Shown here: one piece after another, positions 36,625-48,197 of the stretch | Layout: the number at the start of each line of letters is the position of its first letter | Numbering within the stretch: the stretch's first letter is position 1 | Assembly (NCBI GenBank): GCA_902806595.1 | Contig: CADCXC010000012.1 | Location: 620,001-684,000 of the forward strand | Source: Pyrenopolyporus hunteri | Taxonomy: Eukaryota > Ascomycota > Sordariomycetes > Xylariales > Hypoxylaceae | Reading direction: 5' to 3' | Length of the DNA stretch: 64,000 bases | Position numbers and translations under genes: made by a program | Notes under the pieces: model-generated | What the model was told of the DNA's origin: nothing | The model's database searches: none | What the model saw: the letters and a program-made list of their open reading frames with translations, nothing else

Positions 36625-37438
36625 CTGTTGGCCGCCTTGCTACTATATTCGAACATTATCTGCCGGTAAGTCCGCACCCAAGCCTCCGTAAGCTATTCGC
36701 CTCGCCCTACGCACCACGGGGACATCGCAAAGCAATTTCATGTTCCGGGTCGGAAGCCTCCCAAGCCATTCGTGAAGAAGTCACCTAAGCATTTGCCTAT
36801 GGCCGCGAGTTCAGCACTAAGATCCGGTAGGTGACCCGAACCGATAAGACCGGGAGGGGAAGATGGATACATTGCATGCCTGTGCTAGGCGTCAACGGGG
36901 TAGTGGGATGCGGATGGTGATCTTTGTCGGCGACGAGGCGGAAGCCGCTGCAAGGCACACTCGCGACAGACAGATACAGCCTGTGAGCTCGTAAATAGAT
37001 GGACAGAGGCCCTTCGACGAATACCATGCAATGTATTAACTTATTCAGCCCCAAGTGGATCTTCCAAACCCCAAAGGGAATTAATCGAGAATGCTCCATG
37101 AATTAGATCCCATACTTGGGATAAGTGAATCTATCCGTTATGTGTATTCTTCGGGAGGAACTATCATTGAAAACAGCGATTCCTGTCGAGTCTTTAAGTC
37201 TATACCCCCCCAGTGGCCACAAGAACCGGTCAAAACCCAATATCAACGCCACCAGGTTCAGAGTGCAATCCATACGTACACCCACCGCAATGCCGAAATG
37301 ACAAAAGAAAGTCCGAGCTGACAGGGCCTAGTAGGCTGGTCTAGGCCCAGCCACCGCATTACTATTTCAATTCTGACTCCTGCTCGGGGGAAGGGTATGC
37401 TTAGCCCATCGCAAAAGCATGCTTTATACAGGCAACGC
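36625..37438. other. Intergenic region with unresolved plus-strand frame
   Basis: A plus-strand frame (36495-36788, overlapping the relic on the other strand) has protein-like composition, for example SDLSNPSVGRLATIFEHYLP. A perfect GTAAGT donor directly follows that piece at about 36665. I found no convincing start or downstream exon, so I do not call a gene. The remainder up to 37438 shows nothing definite. Confidence 0.35.
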
Positions 37439-38679
37439 CTACGCCGATTCCGCCTGGGCCAATAGACGTGCCCTCCAGCCATTACAGACTTCTTCGAACC
37501 CCCCGACAACTTCTCTACAAACACCGGCACACTCGCGGTTCTGCAGCCTTTCACCCCAGTTGCCCTTTGTCAACCACAGCTCTCCTTCCTCCTTCAACTC
37601 CTCTTCCCGCTTCATCTCCGCCACTATCTCTTTAGCGGTTCTTAATCGCCTCGTAGCGGTGGTAGTAGTTTGTCGCGACATGTGAAGTGTGTCTGAGAGG
37701 TAGTTCAGAGTTTGGACTAAATCTGATGTCACGGTATGCAAGGCGGTCAAGGAGTTGAATGCCGAGGTTGTAGGTCGCGGCATCTCGTCCGAGACGGAAG
37801 TGAGTAACGGCAGAAGTGAGTCGATAGTATCGGGATCCGGAGGTGGAACCAGTGGTGACAATAAGGGAAACGTGAGGTTGTGGATTTGCCGAGTTTGGTG
37901 CGCAAGGTGTGTCGCCAAGGCCGAGTGCGCGGTAATCAACCTATAATTTGTGACAACTTGGTAAGAATGGGGGCCCTGAAGCGGTCAATAGAACTGGTGT
38001 CCATCGCTCACCTTGTTGTGCTACCCTCTACGCCGGACTGCGACCCCAGATCTCTCAGCCCCTCCGTTAACCTTTGAAATACACCGTCAGTAGGCCCACC
38101 ATAGCTCTCAGTACCCCTTCGGGCAAGAGACTCGACGGCATCGATTTTAGCAACTAAACCCGGCGGCATCCCCGGGGAGTCCAGGTCGGATTCGGAGCCA
38201 TATTCGCTTCCATCATAGGCGCTTCCGGTCCGTCGGTGGCCGCGCCCGGGCGTCGAGGGTATACCTAAGCTTGCGTTCCTGGTCTTTTCTCGCTGCTCTG
38301 GCTGGCTTGCTACGTCGACGCCGCTGTCCCTGGCTCCGTTAATGGTCTCGTGACTGTCTCCCTTGTGATCGAATCTAGAGGGCGATGATCCTTCGTCGTC
38401 GTCGTCGTAGTACTCCTCGTCTTCGCCTGACCCGGACAGGGCGTCTGCTAATTCGTCTGCCAAATTTCCAAGTCCATTATCCTGGCCCATACCGCCGCCG
38501 CTGAGCTCGTTAAGCTCGGACTCGTTCATACTGTTGCGTAGGGGTGTCAGGGGATCTTGAAAGGATGATTTCGACTCGCGTCGGCTGCGGGAAGACATGG
38601 CGGGACTTGGACTTCGATATGGTGCATCGATACTGGAGGCTTGACGTGAATGGGGAGGTGTTCGTGGCGATCTCGACAT
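37439..38679 (-). CDS. Helical protein of unknown function
   Basis: I do not recognise this gene beyond a likely filamentous-fungal conserved protein. Two exons on the minus strand: 38679-38012 and 37940-37439, with a 71-nt intron whose join completes an Arg codon (STTR then LITAHSALATHL). The product is about 389 residues. The N-terminal half is disordered, with Ser/Pro/Arg repeats, many SP/TP sites and an acidic patch (EDEEYYDDDDEG). The C-terminal half (from about residue 180) is predicted helical: LVAKIDAVESLARRG, HLAHQTRQIHNLTFPLL, LVQTLNYLSDTLHMSR, TATRRLRTAKEIVAEMKREE. It ends near WLTKGNWGERLQNRECAGVC. This design resembles small complex-forming or kinetochore-type coiled-coil proteins, but that is speculation. 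The start is the first in-frame ATG. Confidence 0.8.
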
Positions 38680-39997
38680 GGTCGCGAACTCAGGACGAGA
38701 TGCTAGGTCTTGTAACTCCGTAGTGTGGTTGGATTAGAAGAAATTGGTGCTTTGGTTTCCGGGTAGGGTCGAACAAAAAAATCATAAGCGAGAATGGTGA
38801 GCTAATCGAATTATGTTAATGAGGACTGAAGAATCGAAAATAAAAGGCCCGTGTGTTGGATCCTGCACTAGATCGAGAGGTTTGGGTTGAAAAGTTCCTT
38901 GTCGTCTAGAAACATTTGATATTGGAGTTGCTGATCGGTTTGCTGATGTGGATTCGTGCGAACGAAAAGTGTTAGAAAGGCTCAAGCGCATCCAATAATA
39001 AGCGGCGAATATTGAGCAAGGTAGCCAGTGGCCAGGGTCGCACTGCGAAGTACATAAAAAGAGCTAGCCAGAATATTAGGTATCGTACAATGCGATATAT
39101 ATATATAACTTAGGTACACGTTGTAGGTAAGTCTCTTCTAGCGACGTGCAACTGCAAGGCACGAGACGTTCCTGCCGATTCCCGCATACGTGAAACAAGC
39201 TGTTGGAGGTATGGAAGACACCACGCCTAGGTACCTAGGTACGTATGTATAGAGGTAGACATAGTTTAAGTCAGGCGGTGCGTACAATATCAACGCACTG
39301 TACATATACATACAGGCCTTACCTTAGGTACATGTCCATAGATAGGTAGGTACCTACCTCATACATACACCACTACCCAACGTAGAGCCTACGAGCTCTA
39401 TGGCAGTTCTTCTAAGCACACTATCCTTATCCGCATTGGAGGTAGATACGTTGATGTGCCCGCTTACCTTAGGCCGTATCTAATAGTAGAATCGGCAATA
39501 TACAAACACTTCAGTTAGGTGCTTGAGGTATAATTTGTGCGTGTTTGCGCACCTACTACATGTACCTATGTAACAGGTACTGTACAACACATATCGTATA
39601 TACATGTAGGGGCAGGCTCGGAAACCTGCCGTCATATTACATGTAGGTCCGTACATGTATGCGCTCAAGCGCTAGTACCAAGGTACTTAAAGGGGGACCA
39701 CCAGATAGCAGCCCCACATTCATTTACATACCTCTGTACCACGTTTTTGGAGGGGCAGAGGCACAGGGCTAGATCAACCCTTACTTGCTCTATATTTTAT
39801 ATAAAGTCTAGCAGAACTTAGACCCCATATGGGATTCATGTCTTCGTATCTATGCCTCTTCTTAATATTTATATGGAAGACATAGCTTAGGAAAACGGGA
39901 AGATGCTATGAGATTCAATACCACATACTCGTAATTTTTCTTTTATTTAGCCCTCTTTCTTTCAGGTCTCTGACCGTCACCCAACTCTCCTATCACC
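38680..39997. other. Divergent promoter region
   Basis: About 1.3 kb between two divergent starts. It holds TAGGTACC clusters at about 39225-39250 and 39336-39362, an ATATATAT tract near 39095-39106, and T-rich sequence before the NAA20 start. No gene or RNA is visible. Confidence 0.5.
39222..39362. repeat. TAGGTACC palindromic clusters
   Basis: Two blocks (CCTAGGTACCTAGGTACGTA at about 39227-39246, and TAGGTAGGTACCTACCTC at about 39342-39359) of the window-wide palindromic motif, in the promoter region upstream of NAA20. Confidence 0.7.
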
Positions 39998-40649
39998 ATG
40001 GCCTCCTTTCGACGTTTTCGCCCAGATGACTTAAACAAGTTCTCAAAATGCAATCTAGACCCGCTGACTGAGACGTACGACCTAAGTTTCTATCTCCAAT
40101 ATTTTGCCAAATGGCCCTCATTATTCCAAGTCGCTGAGGACCCCAGCGGGAATATTATCGGCTACAGTAGGTCAATGCCCTCCCGTCCACTCTGCTATGC
40201 ATGTTCTAAACCGGCTGGTCTAACGAATTTATGCTTCGCTCGCAGTCATGGGTAAACTAGAGAGCTCACCAGACTACTTCCAGTACTCCGAGCATTATCT
40301 ACCATGGCATGCACATATCACCGCTCTCACCGTGGCTCCCGAGGCTCGCCGTCTCGGCATCGGAAAGATCCTGACTGAAAATCTCGAGGTCGCTGCGGAA
40401 GCTGGCGACGCTTGGTTTGTCGATTTGTTCGTGAGGAAGAGCAATACGAGAGCTATAAACTTCTACGAGAGTATGGGTTACAGCGTGTACCGTGTAGTTA
40501 AGGACTACTACGGTGACAATGTTAACGACCCCACAGCCCACGGCGAGGATGCTTATGATATGCGCAAGCCTATGTCGCGAGATAAGGGGTTGAAGCACAT
40601 TCGAGAGGACGGGAGAAATCATGTGGTTCAACCTGAGGATGTCTTTTAA
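39998..40649 (+). CDS. NAA20: NatB N-terminal acetyltransferase catalytic subunit
   Basis: Naa20 (Nat3) with Naa25 forms NatB, which co-translationally acetylates proteins beginning Met-Asp/Glu/Asn/Gln. Two exons: 39998-40166 and 40246-40649, with a 79-nt intron. The join gives GYIMGKLES. The product is about 190 residues, the usual length. The GNAT fold shows MASFRRFRPDDLNKFSKCNLDPLTETY at the start, ALTVAPEARRLGIGK with the acetyl-CoA loop RRLGIG at residues 92-96, then VDLFVRKSNTRAINFYESMGY. The stop at 40647-40649 lies only 19 bp from the stop of the convergent SDR gene, so 3' UTRs must overlap. Confidence 0.95.
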
Positions 40650-40668
40650 CGAAGATTCTACTTGTCGC

Positions 40669-41480
40669 CTACATCGCGCCATCGACGGAATATACACTCC
40701 CGCTCACGTACTTGGAATCAGGGCCCAAGAGAAAAGCGATGACATTACCGCACTCCTCCGCTGTCCCCTGCCTACGGAAAGCTGCCGTATCGTCAAATGG
40801 CGCGTCGGGTGGCCGGTTGTGAATTTTCCAGCTCTTCTCCATCAGTGGCGTATGGATGGCTCCCGGAGCCACTGCGTTGACGCGGACTTCTCGAGCGCCA
40901 TTTTCTTTGGCGGCGGCTTTTGTAAGGCCTATAACGCCGTGCTTGCTGGCGTCGTAAGCCGCGTGCTTGGCAAAACCTAGATTAGTGCTCAGCGATGTCG
41001 TTCCTTAAACACGGCACTAACTCATTAACTACCTTGAAGCCCATGAATGGAGGAAACATTTACAATAGAACCTCCATCCACGATTTTTCGGAGCTCAGCT
41101 CTTAAGCAGTACATGGTCCCCGTAAGGTTAACCGCGATTATTTTATCCCACTCATCGTCGTCAAGCTCTGCCACATCTCGTAGGCCATGATGCTTGCCGA
41201 TAATGCCAGCGACGTTAGCGGCGCCATCGAGTCTGCCGTATTTTTGAACGATGCTATCGATCCAACCGTCGACATCATCCCGCTTAGAGACGTCCACCTT
41301 GGTAATGGTAAACGATGCGTTTATGTTGGTGAAGTATTCTTCTGCTCTGTTCAAAGCTGTGGGGTCTACGTCTGCTATGCAGACTATCCCACCACGTTTG
41401 GATAAGATCTGTGCAGTAGCGAGGCCTATTCCACTGGCACCGCCGGTAATAGCGAATACTTTGCCGTCGAGGCTCGTCAT
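40669..41480 (-). CDS. Short-chain dehydrogenase/reductase (classical SDR)
   Basis: A classical SDR of about 251 residues, using NAD(P)H on an unknown alcohol or ketone substrate. Two exons on the minus strand: 41480-41033 and 40976-40669, with a 56-nt intron. The Rossmann motif TGGASGIG lies near residues 10-17. NVAG follows, then Ser143/144 in NVSS, and catalytic Tyr157 and Lys161 (YDASK) just after the intron, with PGAIHTP behind them. The end VSGSVYSVDGA is typical. An Asp at the end of beta-2 (CIADVD) suggests NAD(H) preference. The ATG at 41480 is used; the frame extends upstream only with a GTG. Secondary-metabolite and general-metabolism SDRs look alike, and no cluster is visible here. 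It shares a promoter region with the glutaminase gene. Confidence 0.93.
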
Positions 41481-42976
41481 GGTGGCTTTTAATGCCACGC
41501 AACTGATGTTAGGAAGGGAGTTATGTGGCGTTGGCGGGGTAGTATCATATTATGAGAGGATGAGAGGATTTATTCCGCGAGTGTACGAGCTGAGTGGGCC
41601 TTAGATTCGGTGTTGACGGGAGAACTTCTACTAGCACCTCCGTTTCTCGCTCCTATGGCATGAAGCGCTGGTCAAACTACGGATAGAATAGAGTACCTAC
41701 CTAGGCACGGGTGGGGTGTAGGCTCTCAGTTCCTGGCCAGATGCTTTACCCCTCCATTATCTTTTACTACCCCTATCTAGGATGCCATCGTCTACATGGG
41801 TCACCTATATAGGTGGTAGGCCGCGCTTGTGGGTGACCTAGGCCCGAACTGCGAGATGTTTCGCAACTCCGAATGATCGCGCCTTAGAGAGGGACGGTAC
41901 TGCTCGGGGTTGACTGGATTTGAGCGCACAGATCCTCCTTGGGCAACTGTTGATTTCGGGTTAATAGGGAACGAAAAGATCTTAGCTACCTAGGTACCTT
42001 AGGTCAGTAAATGGCAGGGAAATCGTGCTAAGTTCAAATACTACATTGGTTTATGTTTGTAGCCTATCAGTAAACTACGTATATGTGTTACTATATGGTG
42101 TTTCGAAAGTGTCTGTTCAGATTGATTGAATGTATATATCTGCATCAAGCAGCTGAGGCATGAACTGGGAAAGGTACCTGGCAGGTACATACCTAGGTAG
42201 ATACCTAGATACCTAGGTACCTAATATGTAAATGTGAACGATGGTCAAGACAGAACTGATGTCGGTGTGGGGTGTCACATACCGCCCGTTTTCAACTCAG
42301 CTCCTCTATGTGGCCTCAGCTCTCCCCAAGTCGATGGATTGATTGGGAAGAGCTTTCCTGTCCTACCTAGGTACCAACTTGATACGTATAATTGCGGGTA
42401 CAACATATGTACCTACATGCCTACCAGGTAGATATGTGCGCACAGCGTCAGGGCACTCTGCACGCGATTCGTTGTCGCTATACAGCGGTACGGTAACCTG
42501 TTCTTAAAGCATTGTGTTTGTGGGGAAGTGTCGTCACTCCTCCTTTCTAACGGCTTATTCGGGTTTCTGGGTGTCATCCCCCCTCGAAAGCTGGGGAAGG
42601 TGGGCCCTATTTACTACCACAGTACATACATGTAGGTACTGGCTTGACGTGTTTAAACTGTCCGTACCTCTCGTCGTTACACATTGAAATGTCTCCCTCT
42701 TTCAACTACCATTAGAAGGCTCGGCGCCCTCTTGATCTGCATTTCTTCTGGCTCCGCCCCCCCTTATCCTTGCGGCATTCATCGATTCATCCGTTGATGC
42801 GTTCAAGTTTAGATGTATCAAATAGCATTACCTTTGTTTCCCGCGTGTTCCAACGAAATCATACATACTTTAGCTTCATGTCTATCTGAGTTAACTTAAC
42901 GCATTGTCTTCTTTCGCTTGCTTCATTCTACCTTCCACCAGATTAGAGTAAACATATACCCGCTTAATCCGTCGCC
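41481..42976. other. Divergent promoter region (SDR/glutaminase)
   Basis: About 1.5 kb with no gene. TAGGTACC clusters lie at about 41990-42002, 42175-42222 and 42364-42374. C/T-rich sequence precedes the glutaminase ATG. GATA-type sites are present but too common to weigh. Confidence 0.5.
42175..42222. repeat. TAGGTACC palindromic cluster
   Basis: Five to six CCTAGGTA/TACCTAGA units in tandem, part of the dispersed intergenic motif. Confidence 0.7.
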
Positions 42977-45563
42977 ATGAGGCCGTGTCTCTGGCCGGCC
43001 CTCGCGGCGCTGGTTCTGGCCCTCGTCAATGCTTCGACCCTAACCCCTCCTGTGCTGCCATTGATTGTACGGAATCCGTACCTGAGCATATGGCTCGCGC
43101 GTGCCCGAGAAGCCCCATGGGAACACTGGCCAATGTTTTGGACCGGCAGTACTGTCGGCTTTGCCGTCATAGCTGCTGTTCCCGAAACTAAAACGGTGTA
43201 TCCTCTGCTAGGTCGCTCACAAGACTTCCTGAGGCCATCTTCTAGGTTTGCGAATGGCTCCCGGCTTTGATCATGAACCTGGGCTGATTTTATAGCAGCT
43301 ATGACGTCTCCTTCCCCAGATACGGCGGGGCCACCTTCGATGCCTCTACCACGAATCTCACCTACACTATTCCGGATTCCGACGTGAGGATTACCCTCTC
43401 GTTCTTGTCTCCCATTACGCCTACCTCGACGTTCAGACAGTCTTTACCAGCAGCGTACCTCACTTGCATTGTCGAAGGTTCGAGCGATGTTAGCCTTTAC
43501 GTCGATATAAATGGAGAATGGGTCAGCGGCAACCGAGACAATAAGATAGAATGGAGTCTTCTTCAAACCCAAGAGAGCAATAGTGCCAGAACTTCCATCA
43601 AGGCCTGGAGTATCAAACGCCGCGACGAGCAGCTCCTGAGCGAGTTCTTCGACCACTCTGAATGGGGAACAATTCATATATCTGCTCCCGCCGATGTTGA
43701 ACATCAATGCGGAGAGTCGAATTATATACGACGTCACTTCGCCGAGCATCGGTCGTTGAGGAATGAGGTGGATGATTCCTATCGTGGAATCTTTGAAAAC
43801 GAGCCCGTCTTTGCATTCTCCAAGACGTTTAAGCTGAAAGAGAGGTCGAATAAATCGTCGCCTGATATCGCCAAAGACAGCGTTATCTTCACGTTTGCTC
43901 TCACCCAAGACCCTGTCGTCCAGTTTGCCTCGGCGAGAGGGTTGACCTTGATGAGGCCGTTATGGGGTTCCTATTTCCCAACTGCGCAAGACATGTTGCA
44001 GTACCACTACGACGACTATGCTACCGCCGCTTACCTCGCTAGTAACTACTCCGAACAACTTGCTAGAGACGCGTATGCTTCGGGTTCTCAAGATTATCAA
44101 GACATTGCGGCGTTGTCGGCACGCCAAGTACTAGGCGCGACACAATTTTCGGGCACTCCGGATAACCCCATCATATTTCTAAAAGAAATTTCTTCGAATG
44201 GGAATTTCCAAACCGTGGATGTCATCTTCCCGGCGTTCCCTTTTTTCTTGTATACAAACCCTCAATGGCTGGCTTATTTACTCGAACCTCTTCTCGAGCA
44301 CCAGTTGAGTGGGCAATACCCCAATGATTATAGCATGCATGATCTTGGAACTCACTTTCCAAATGCGACTGGACACGGCGATGGGAATGACGAGTACATG
44401 CCAGTCGAGGAGTGTGGCGATATGTTGATCATGGGTCTTGCACTCGTTAATGCTCTCAGGGACAACACGCAACCTCCGTTTGTTAGGGCGGCTCCACAAG
44501 AGACGTTACCTCTTCACTTGGGGGCCATGAAAAAACCGGGTTTAGCCAACGAATACGGGATAGACCGCACCTGGGAAGATATGGGCACGACAGGTGAGAA
44601 GGCGGCTGCGAAATGGGTACGCCGTTCATATAAGCTGTGGAAACAATGGACGGGCTACCTCGTTCGAGAATCGCTCATCCCCGCAAATCAGCTATGCACT
44701 GATGACTTTGCTGGCTGGCTGGCCAACCAGACGAACCTTGCGTTGAAGGGCATAATCGGTATAAAGGCAATGAGCGAGATCGCAAACGTCGTCGGCAACG
44801 AAGTTGAGTCCAATTGGTACAGCAAAATCGCTGATGAATACATCGACAAGTGGCAGGACCTTGGATTGTCTAGAGACAAGACGCACGCGAAGCTAGCGTA
44901 CACCTGGTATGGGTCTTGGACAACACTCTACAACATCTTTGCCGATGCGTTACTTTGTTTCCATCTTCCTACTTCGGCCACTGCTTCACTAGAATCAAGC
45001 GAGTCCTGGAGCTCGGAACAACAACCTATAGGCAACAGGGCCAAGGCCGAGCCGAAGCCAAAGCCGACCTTCATTCCCGATAAAATCTACCAGATTCAGA
45101 GCGACTGGTACCACGCAGTCCTCCAGAGATATGGTCTGCCGTTAGACAGCCGCCATTTGTATACGAAGAGCGACTGGGAGTTCTTTGCGGCCGCCGTGAC
45201 AAGTAAGAAAGTGCGAACGGAAATTTTACAACATGTTGCGACATGGGTCAATGAGACCGTAACAGGTAGGTGAACGATCGTTACTTCGGGTTGAACCTTT
45301 TTCTAATCGATGCTGCTTCTATAGACCGACCCTTGACGGACCTTTACAATACGGAAGGCAGGGGCGGATTCCCTGGACCTAATTTCATGGCCCGTCCAGT
45401 AGTAGGAGGTCATTTTGCATTTCTCGCCTTAGAAAGGGCTTGTGGGGGAAAAGCATCAGACGGCCTGAAATTCTTAGATGAATTGGCTCCTGTAGAAGTT
45501 GATGTCGAGCAAGCCTTGATGGCAGACATGGCAGAAAACCAACCCGAAATGGGTGAGCTATAA
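42977..45563 (+). CDS. gtaA: Secreted glutaminase GtaA-type (DUF4965 family)
   Basis: Extracellular glutaminases of this family hydrolyse L-glutamine to glutamate and ammonia. Three exons: 42977-43245, 43296-45265 and 45325-45563. The introns are 50 and 59 nt; the first acceptor may instead be 3 nt further on, changing one Ser. The product is about 825 residues. An N-terminal signal peptide (CLWPALAALVLALVNAS) is followed by the family-typical IVRNPYLSIWLARAREAPWEHWPMFW and LLGRSQDFL. Next come FPRYGGATFDAST, LSFLSPITPTSTFRQSLPA, and in the catalytic part YSMHDLGTHFPNATGHGDGNDEYMPVEECG and HAKLAYTWYGSWTTLYN. A Ser/Lys/Pro-rich stretch (SSESWSSEQQ to KPKPTFIP) interrupts the C-terminal helical domain and looks like an insertion. 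Several N-glycosylation sequons are present. Confidence 0.9.
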
Positions 45564-45727
45564 TCAGAACCCCCGGGTGGGAGGAGTCTCAATCGGGTTG
45601 GCATCGGCTGGATTATGAAGCGCTATGAGATGTGTGGAGGTGAAGGAGAGGCCGTATGAGATCATTGGTGTGTTTTCGTTAGGGCTACTTCTAGGAAACG
45701 TGTGTCTGTACCATAGAAAAGGAGTAC

Positions 45728-45733
45728 AATAAA
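45728..45733 (+). terminator. Possible polyadenylation signal
   Basis: AATAAA lies 165 nt after the glutaminase stop codon, in the context GTACAATAAAGG. It is the only exact match close downstream. Fungal poly(A) signals are loose, so this is tentative. Confidence 0.35.
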
Positions 45734-45859
45734 GGAAGATAAAACTCTAGATTTGGGAGCTCCGCCTTGTCCGCAGGCTATTGTTTGTGCTCCTGTGTTA
45801 TTGAATTACATGTAATGCAACAGCAAATTGGATTATATGATTGGCGATGGCTCTAAGGC

Positions 45860-46165
45860 AGGTAGGTACCGATTGGTTGCTGGAATTGACATTTATCTTA
45901 AGTACCTACCTACCCGCCTATGGATGCGTGTAGTTCAAGTGATATTTTATCACGGGTGGTACCTACCTACCTAATGTCAGGTATTGTAAGTACATACCTA
46001 CCTAGATAGGTACCTATATAGGTACCTATGTACCTAAAGGCATCTGGCATACTATTAAGCGCATATGCGTACATGTACCTCCGCAGCTACCTCCAAGGTG
46101 TTGTGTACATACCTCTTGCCCGTATGTAGGTGGTACCTACCTCATCTTAGCGGCATCTTAGGCAG
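45860..46165. repeat. Long series of TAGGTACC clusters
   Basis: About ten separate GGTACCTACC, CCTAGATAGGTACC and TATAGGTACC units spread over 300 bp, the longest concentration of this motif in the window. It lies between a stop codon and a downstream promoter. Confidence 0.75.
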
Positions 46166-46692
46166 GTAGTTGCTTATGTAGTTGCTTATGTGGGGACTTG
46201 GTCGTGTTTTGGGGAGAAGCCTAGGCAGGTACTAATAATAAGTATATATCTACATCCAATACGCGCAGGACCTACCATGGGCACGGTACCTTTATCCGCA
46301 GCGCAGCTGAACAATTTTGCCTCCCCAGTTTTTTCCACCCCTTCATCACTCTCCTGCTCCATCTGTCACCAATTTCATCCTTTCTCCTTTCGCAAAGCAG
46401 GCCTTTCTTTTCGACCAGCCTTGTTCAAGATCTCAACTCTCTCTCAGTTGCATCATCTTGAAAGGGTTGCCTGTGTCCACGCCAGGGAGTCAAGGATTTT
46501 CTCTTGAACAACGCCAGCATACGTGCCCTTGGTTTTTGCAAGTACCGTCGCAGCCTGCATCAATTCACGACAGGTTGCATCTGCCATTCCGCTCGCGATT
46601 GACGTCTGGAAGCATTGGCAGTAACAGGTGAGTCAAATTGATCTTGCGTATCCTGCTCTCCTGCATCTTTCCTAAGGTTCTTCATTCTATTC

Positions 46693-46693
<1 letters not shown>

Positions 46694-46725
<32 letters not shown>

Positions 46726-46726
46726 T
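46694..46726. repeat. ATT trinucleotide microsatellite
   Basis: About ten uninterrupted ATT units in the probable 5' region of the RRM gene. Confidence 0.85.
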
Positions 46727-47032
46727 TCCCACCTGGTACCCGGACACAGTCCAAAAAAACTTCTGATTGAGCCACCGCTCTCAAAACATTCACCTTCTAC
46801 CACGTCGCACGTCCCTACCACACTTTCTTTCATCACCTTGACAACCATTTGGTTTCCATTCCTCATTCCTCATTCCTTATTCTTCGCCCCGACAATTCAA
46901 CCCTCTGGCCCTTCTTTTCCTATTTTCCCCTGCGAAGCACGCGTCCCCCAGAAGCTTCACCTGCCAGGCCTATTATCGCGTCACGATCCTCCTAACGCGC
47001 CACAGTTGCAGTACAGCATACTACTTGCAGTG

Positions 47033-48197
47033 ATGGCTACCACAGCAATGGACTACGAAACCGCCAACGGCGATCGCTTTGATGGTAAGTCTCAGCCTCA
47101 TGCCGCAGATTCTGGCCTCTGGCATCTAAGCAAGACTAATTTATGGGTTTGTAGATGACGGCCCTCGTTACGAACGTGATCAGCGAAGCGCTTCTCCGCG
47201 AGCCTCTCGCGACGATGGAATTGAGACTTCCCGCCGCCGCTCTGCATCCCCCTCTGCCAACCCTGATCGGTAAGTCTACAAGCTTCGGACCAAGACTCTA
47301 CATATTCGTCTAACATAAAAATTACAGTGCCCCCAAGGAGGAAAATGGCAATAAGGACGAGGACGGTTCCGTTAATCCTGGATCTAACCTCTTCGTAACT
47401 GGAATCCATCCCAGATTGACTGAAGCCGAAGTCACCCGCCTTTTCGAGAAATATGGCGAGGTCGAGAAGTGCCAGATCATGAAGGACCCTCATACTAAAG
47501 AGTCCCGTGGCTTCGGCTTCGTGAAGATGGTTACATCCGAGCAGGCTGACGCAGCCAAGGACGGTCTGCAAGGAGAGGAGGTTGAGGGCCGAACCCTCAG
47601 CATCGAGAAGGCCCGTCGTGCCCGCCCCCGAACTCCTACACCCGGCAAGTACTTCGGCCCTCCGAAGAGAGGTAAGAACGTTCCGTGCCTTATCACATTC
47701 CTGATCTAACTCGTACGTCTATAGAGGGTCGCCCTCGTTACGATGACCGGCGCCGAGGTGGAGGCTACGGTGGTTATGGCGGACGCGACGACCCATACCG
47801 CTACCGAGGCTATGATCGGCCGCGCTACGAGGATCGCGGCGATCGCGGGTATCGTGAGGACCGTGGGTATGACCGCAACTATCGTGATACCCGAGGTGGT
47901 GGCTACAGCGGACGAGAGGACCGTGGCTACGACCGCAACTATGATCGTAACTACGGCAGAGAAGACCGACGTGAGCGTGATGGCGAGTATGGACGGATCG
48001 ATCGCTACGCTGGCGGTCGTGAGGAACGAGACCGTTATGGTCCACGAGGAGAGGAGCGACGCGCACCAGGCTACGAGCGCGAACGATTTGACCGTCCCGA
48101 GCGGGATGCCACTCGAGCTCGTGATCCCGCTGCGTCCGGTTACGGCGAACCTGGTGCTCGACCTGACGCGCGAGAGACCTACGGAGGTGCGCCTTGA
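47033..48197 (+). CDS. Tra2-like RRM RNA-binding protein
   Basis: An RNA-binding protein resembling fungal transformer-2/SR-type factors, probably acting in splicing or mRNA handling. Four exons: 47033-47084, 47155-47269, 47328-47671 and 47725-48197. The introns are 70, 58 and 53 nt, and all joins keep frame. The product is about 327 residues. An acidic/Ser-Arg N-terminus (SRRRSASPS) precedes one RRM with RNP2 LFVTGI at residues 77-82 and RNP1 RGFGFVKM at 116-123. A linker with RARPRTPTPGKYFGPPKR follows, as in Tra2 proteins. The C-terminal half is low complexity, built of repeated RGYDR, DRGYRE, NYDRNY and RGGGY units, likely disordered and phase-separation prone. The ATG at 47033 is the first in frame. 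Confidence 0.9.

Larger units (their letters stand above)
45564..47032. other. Intergenic region upstream of the RRM gene
   Basis: About 1.5 kb with no supportable gene. It contains an AATAAA at 45728-45733 that may serve the glutaminase gene, a long series of TAGGTACC clusters (45860-46165), and an ATT triplet run at about 46695-46726. C/T-rich sequence between 46320 and 47030 is probably promoter and 5' UTR of the RRM gene. A good donor (CAGGTGAGT near 46625) hints at a 5' UTR intron. Confidence 0.5.

Noticed and set aside
37439..45563. Possible biosynthetic gene cluster around the SDR and glutaminase
   Set aside because: There is no polyketide synthase, NRPS, terpene cyclase, P450, transporter or pathway regulator nearby. 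The neighbours are housekeeping genes.
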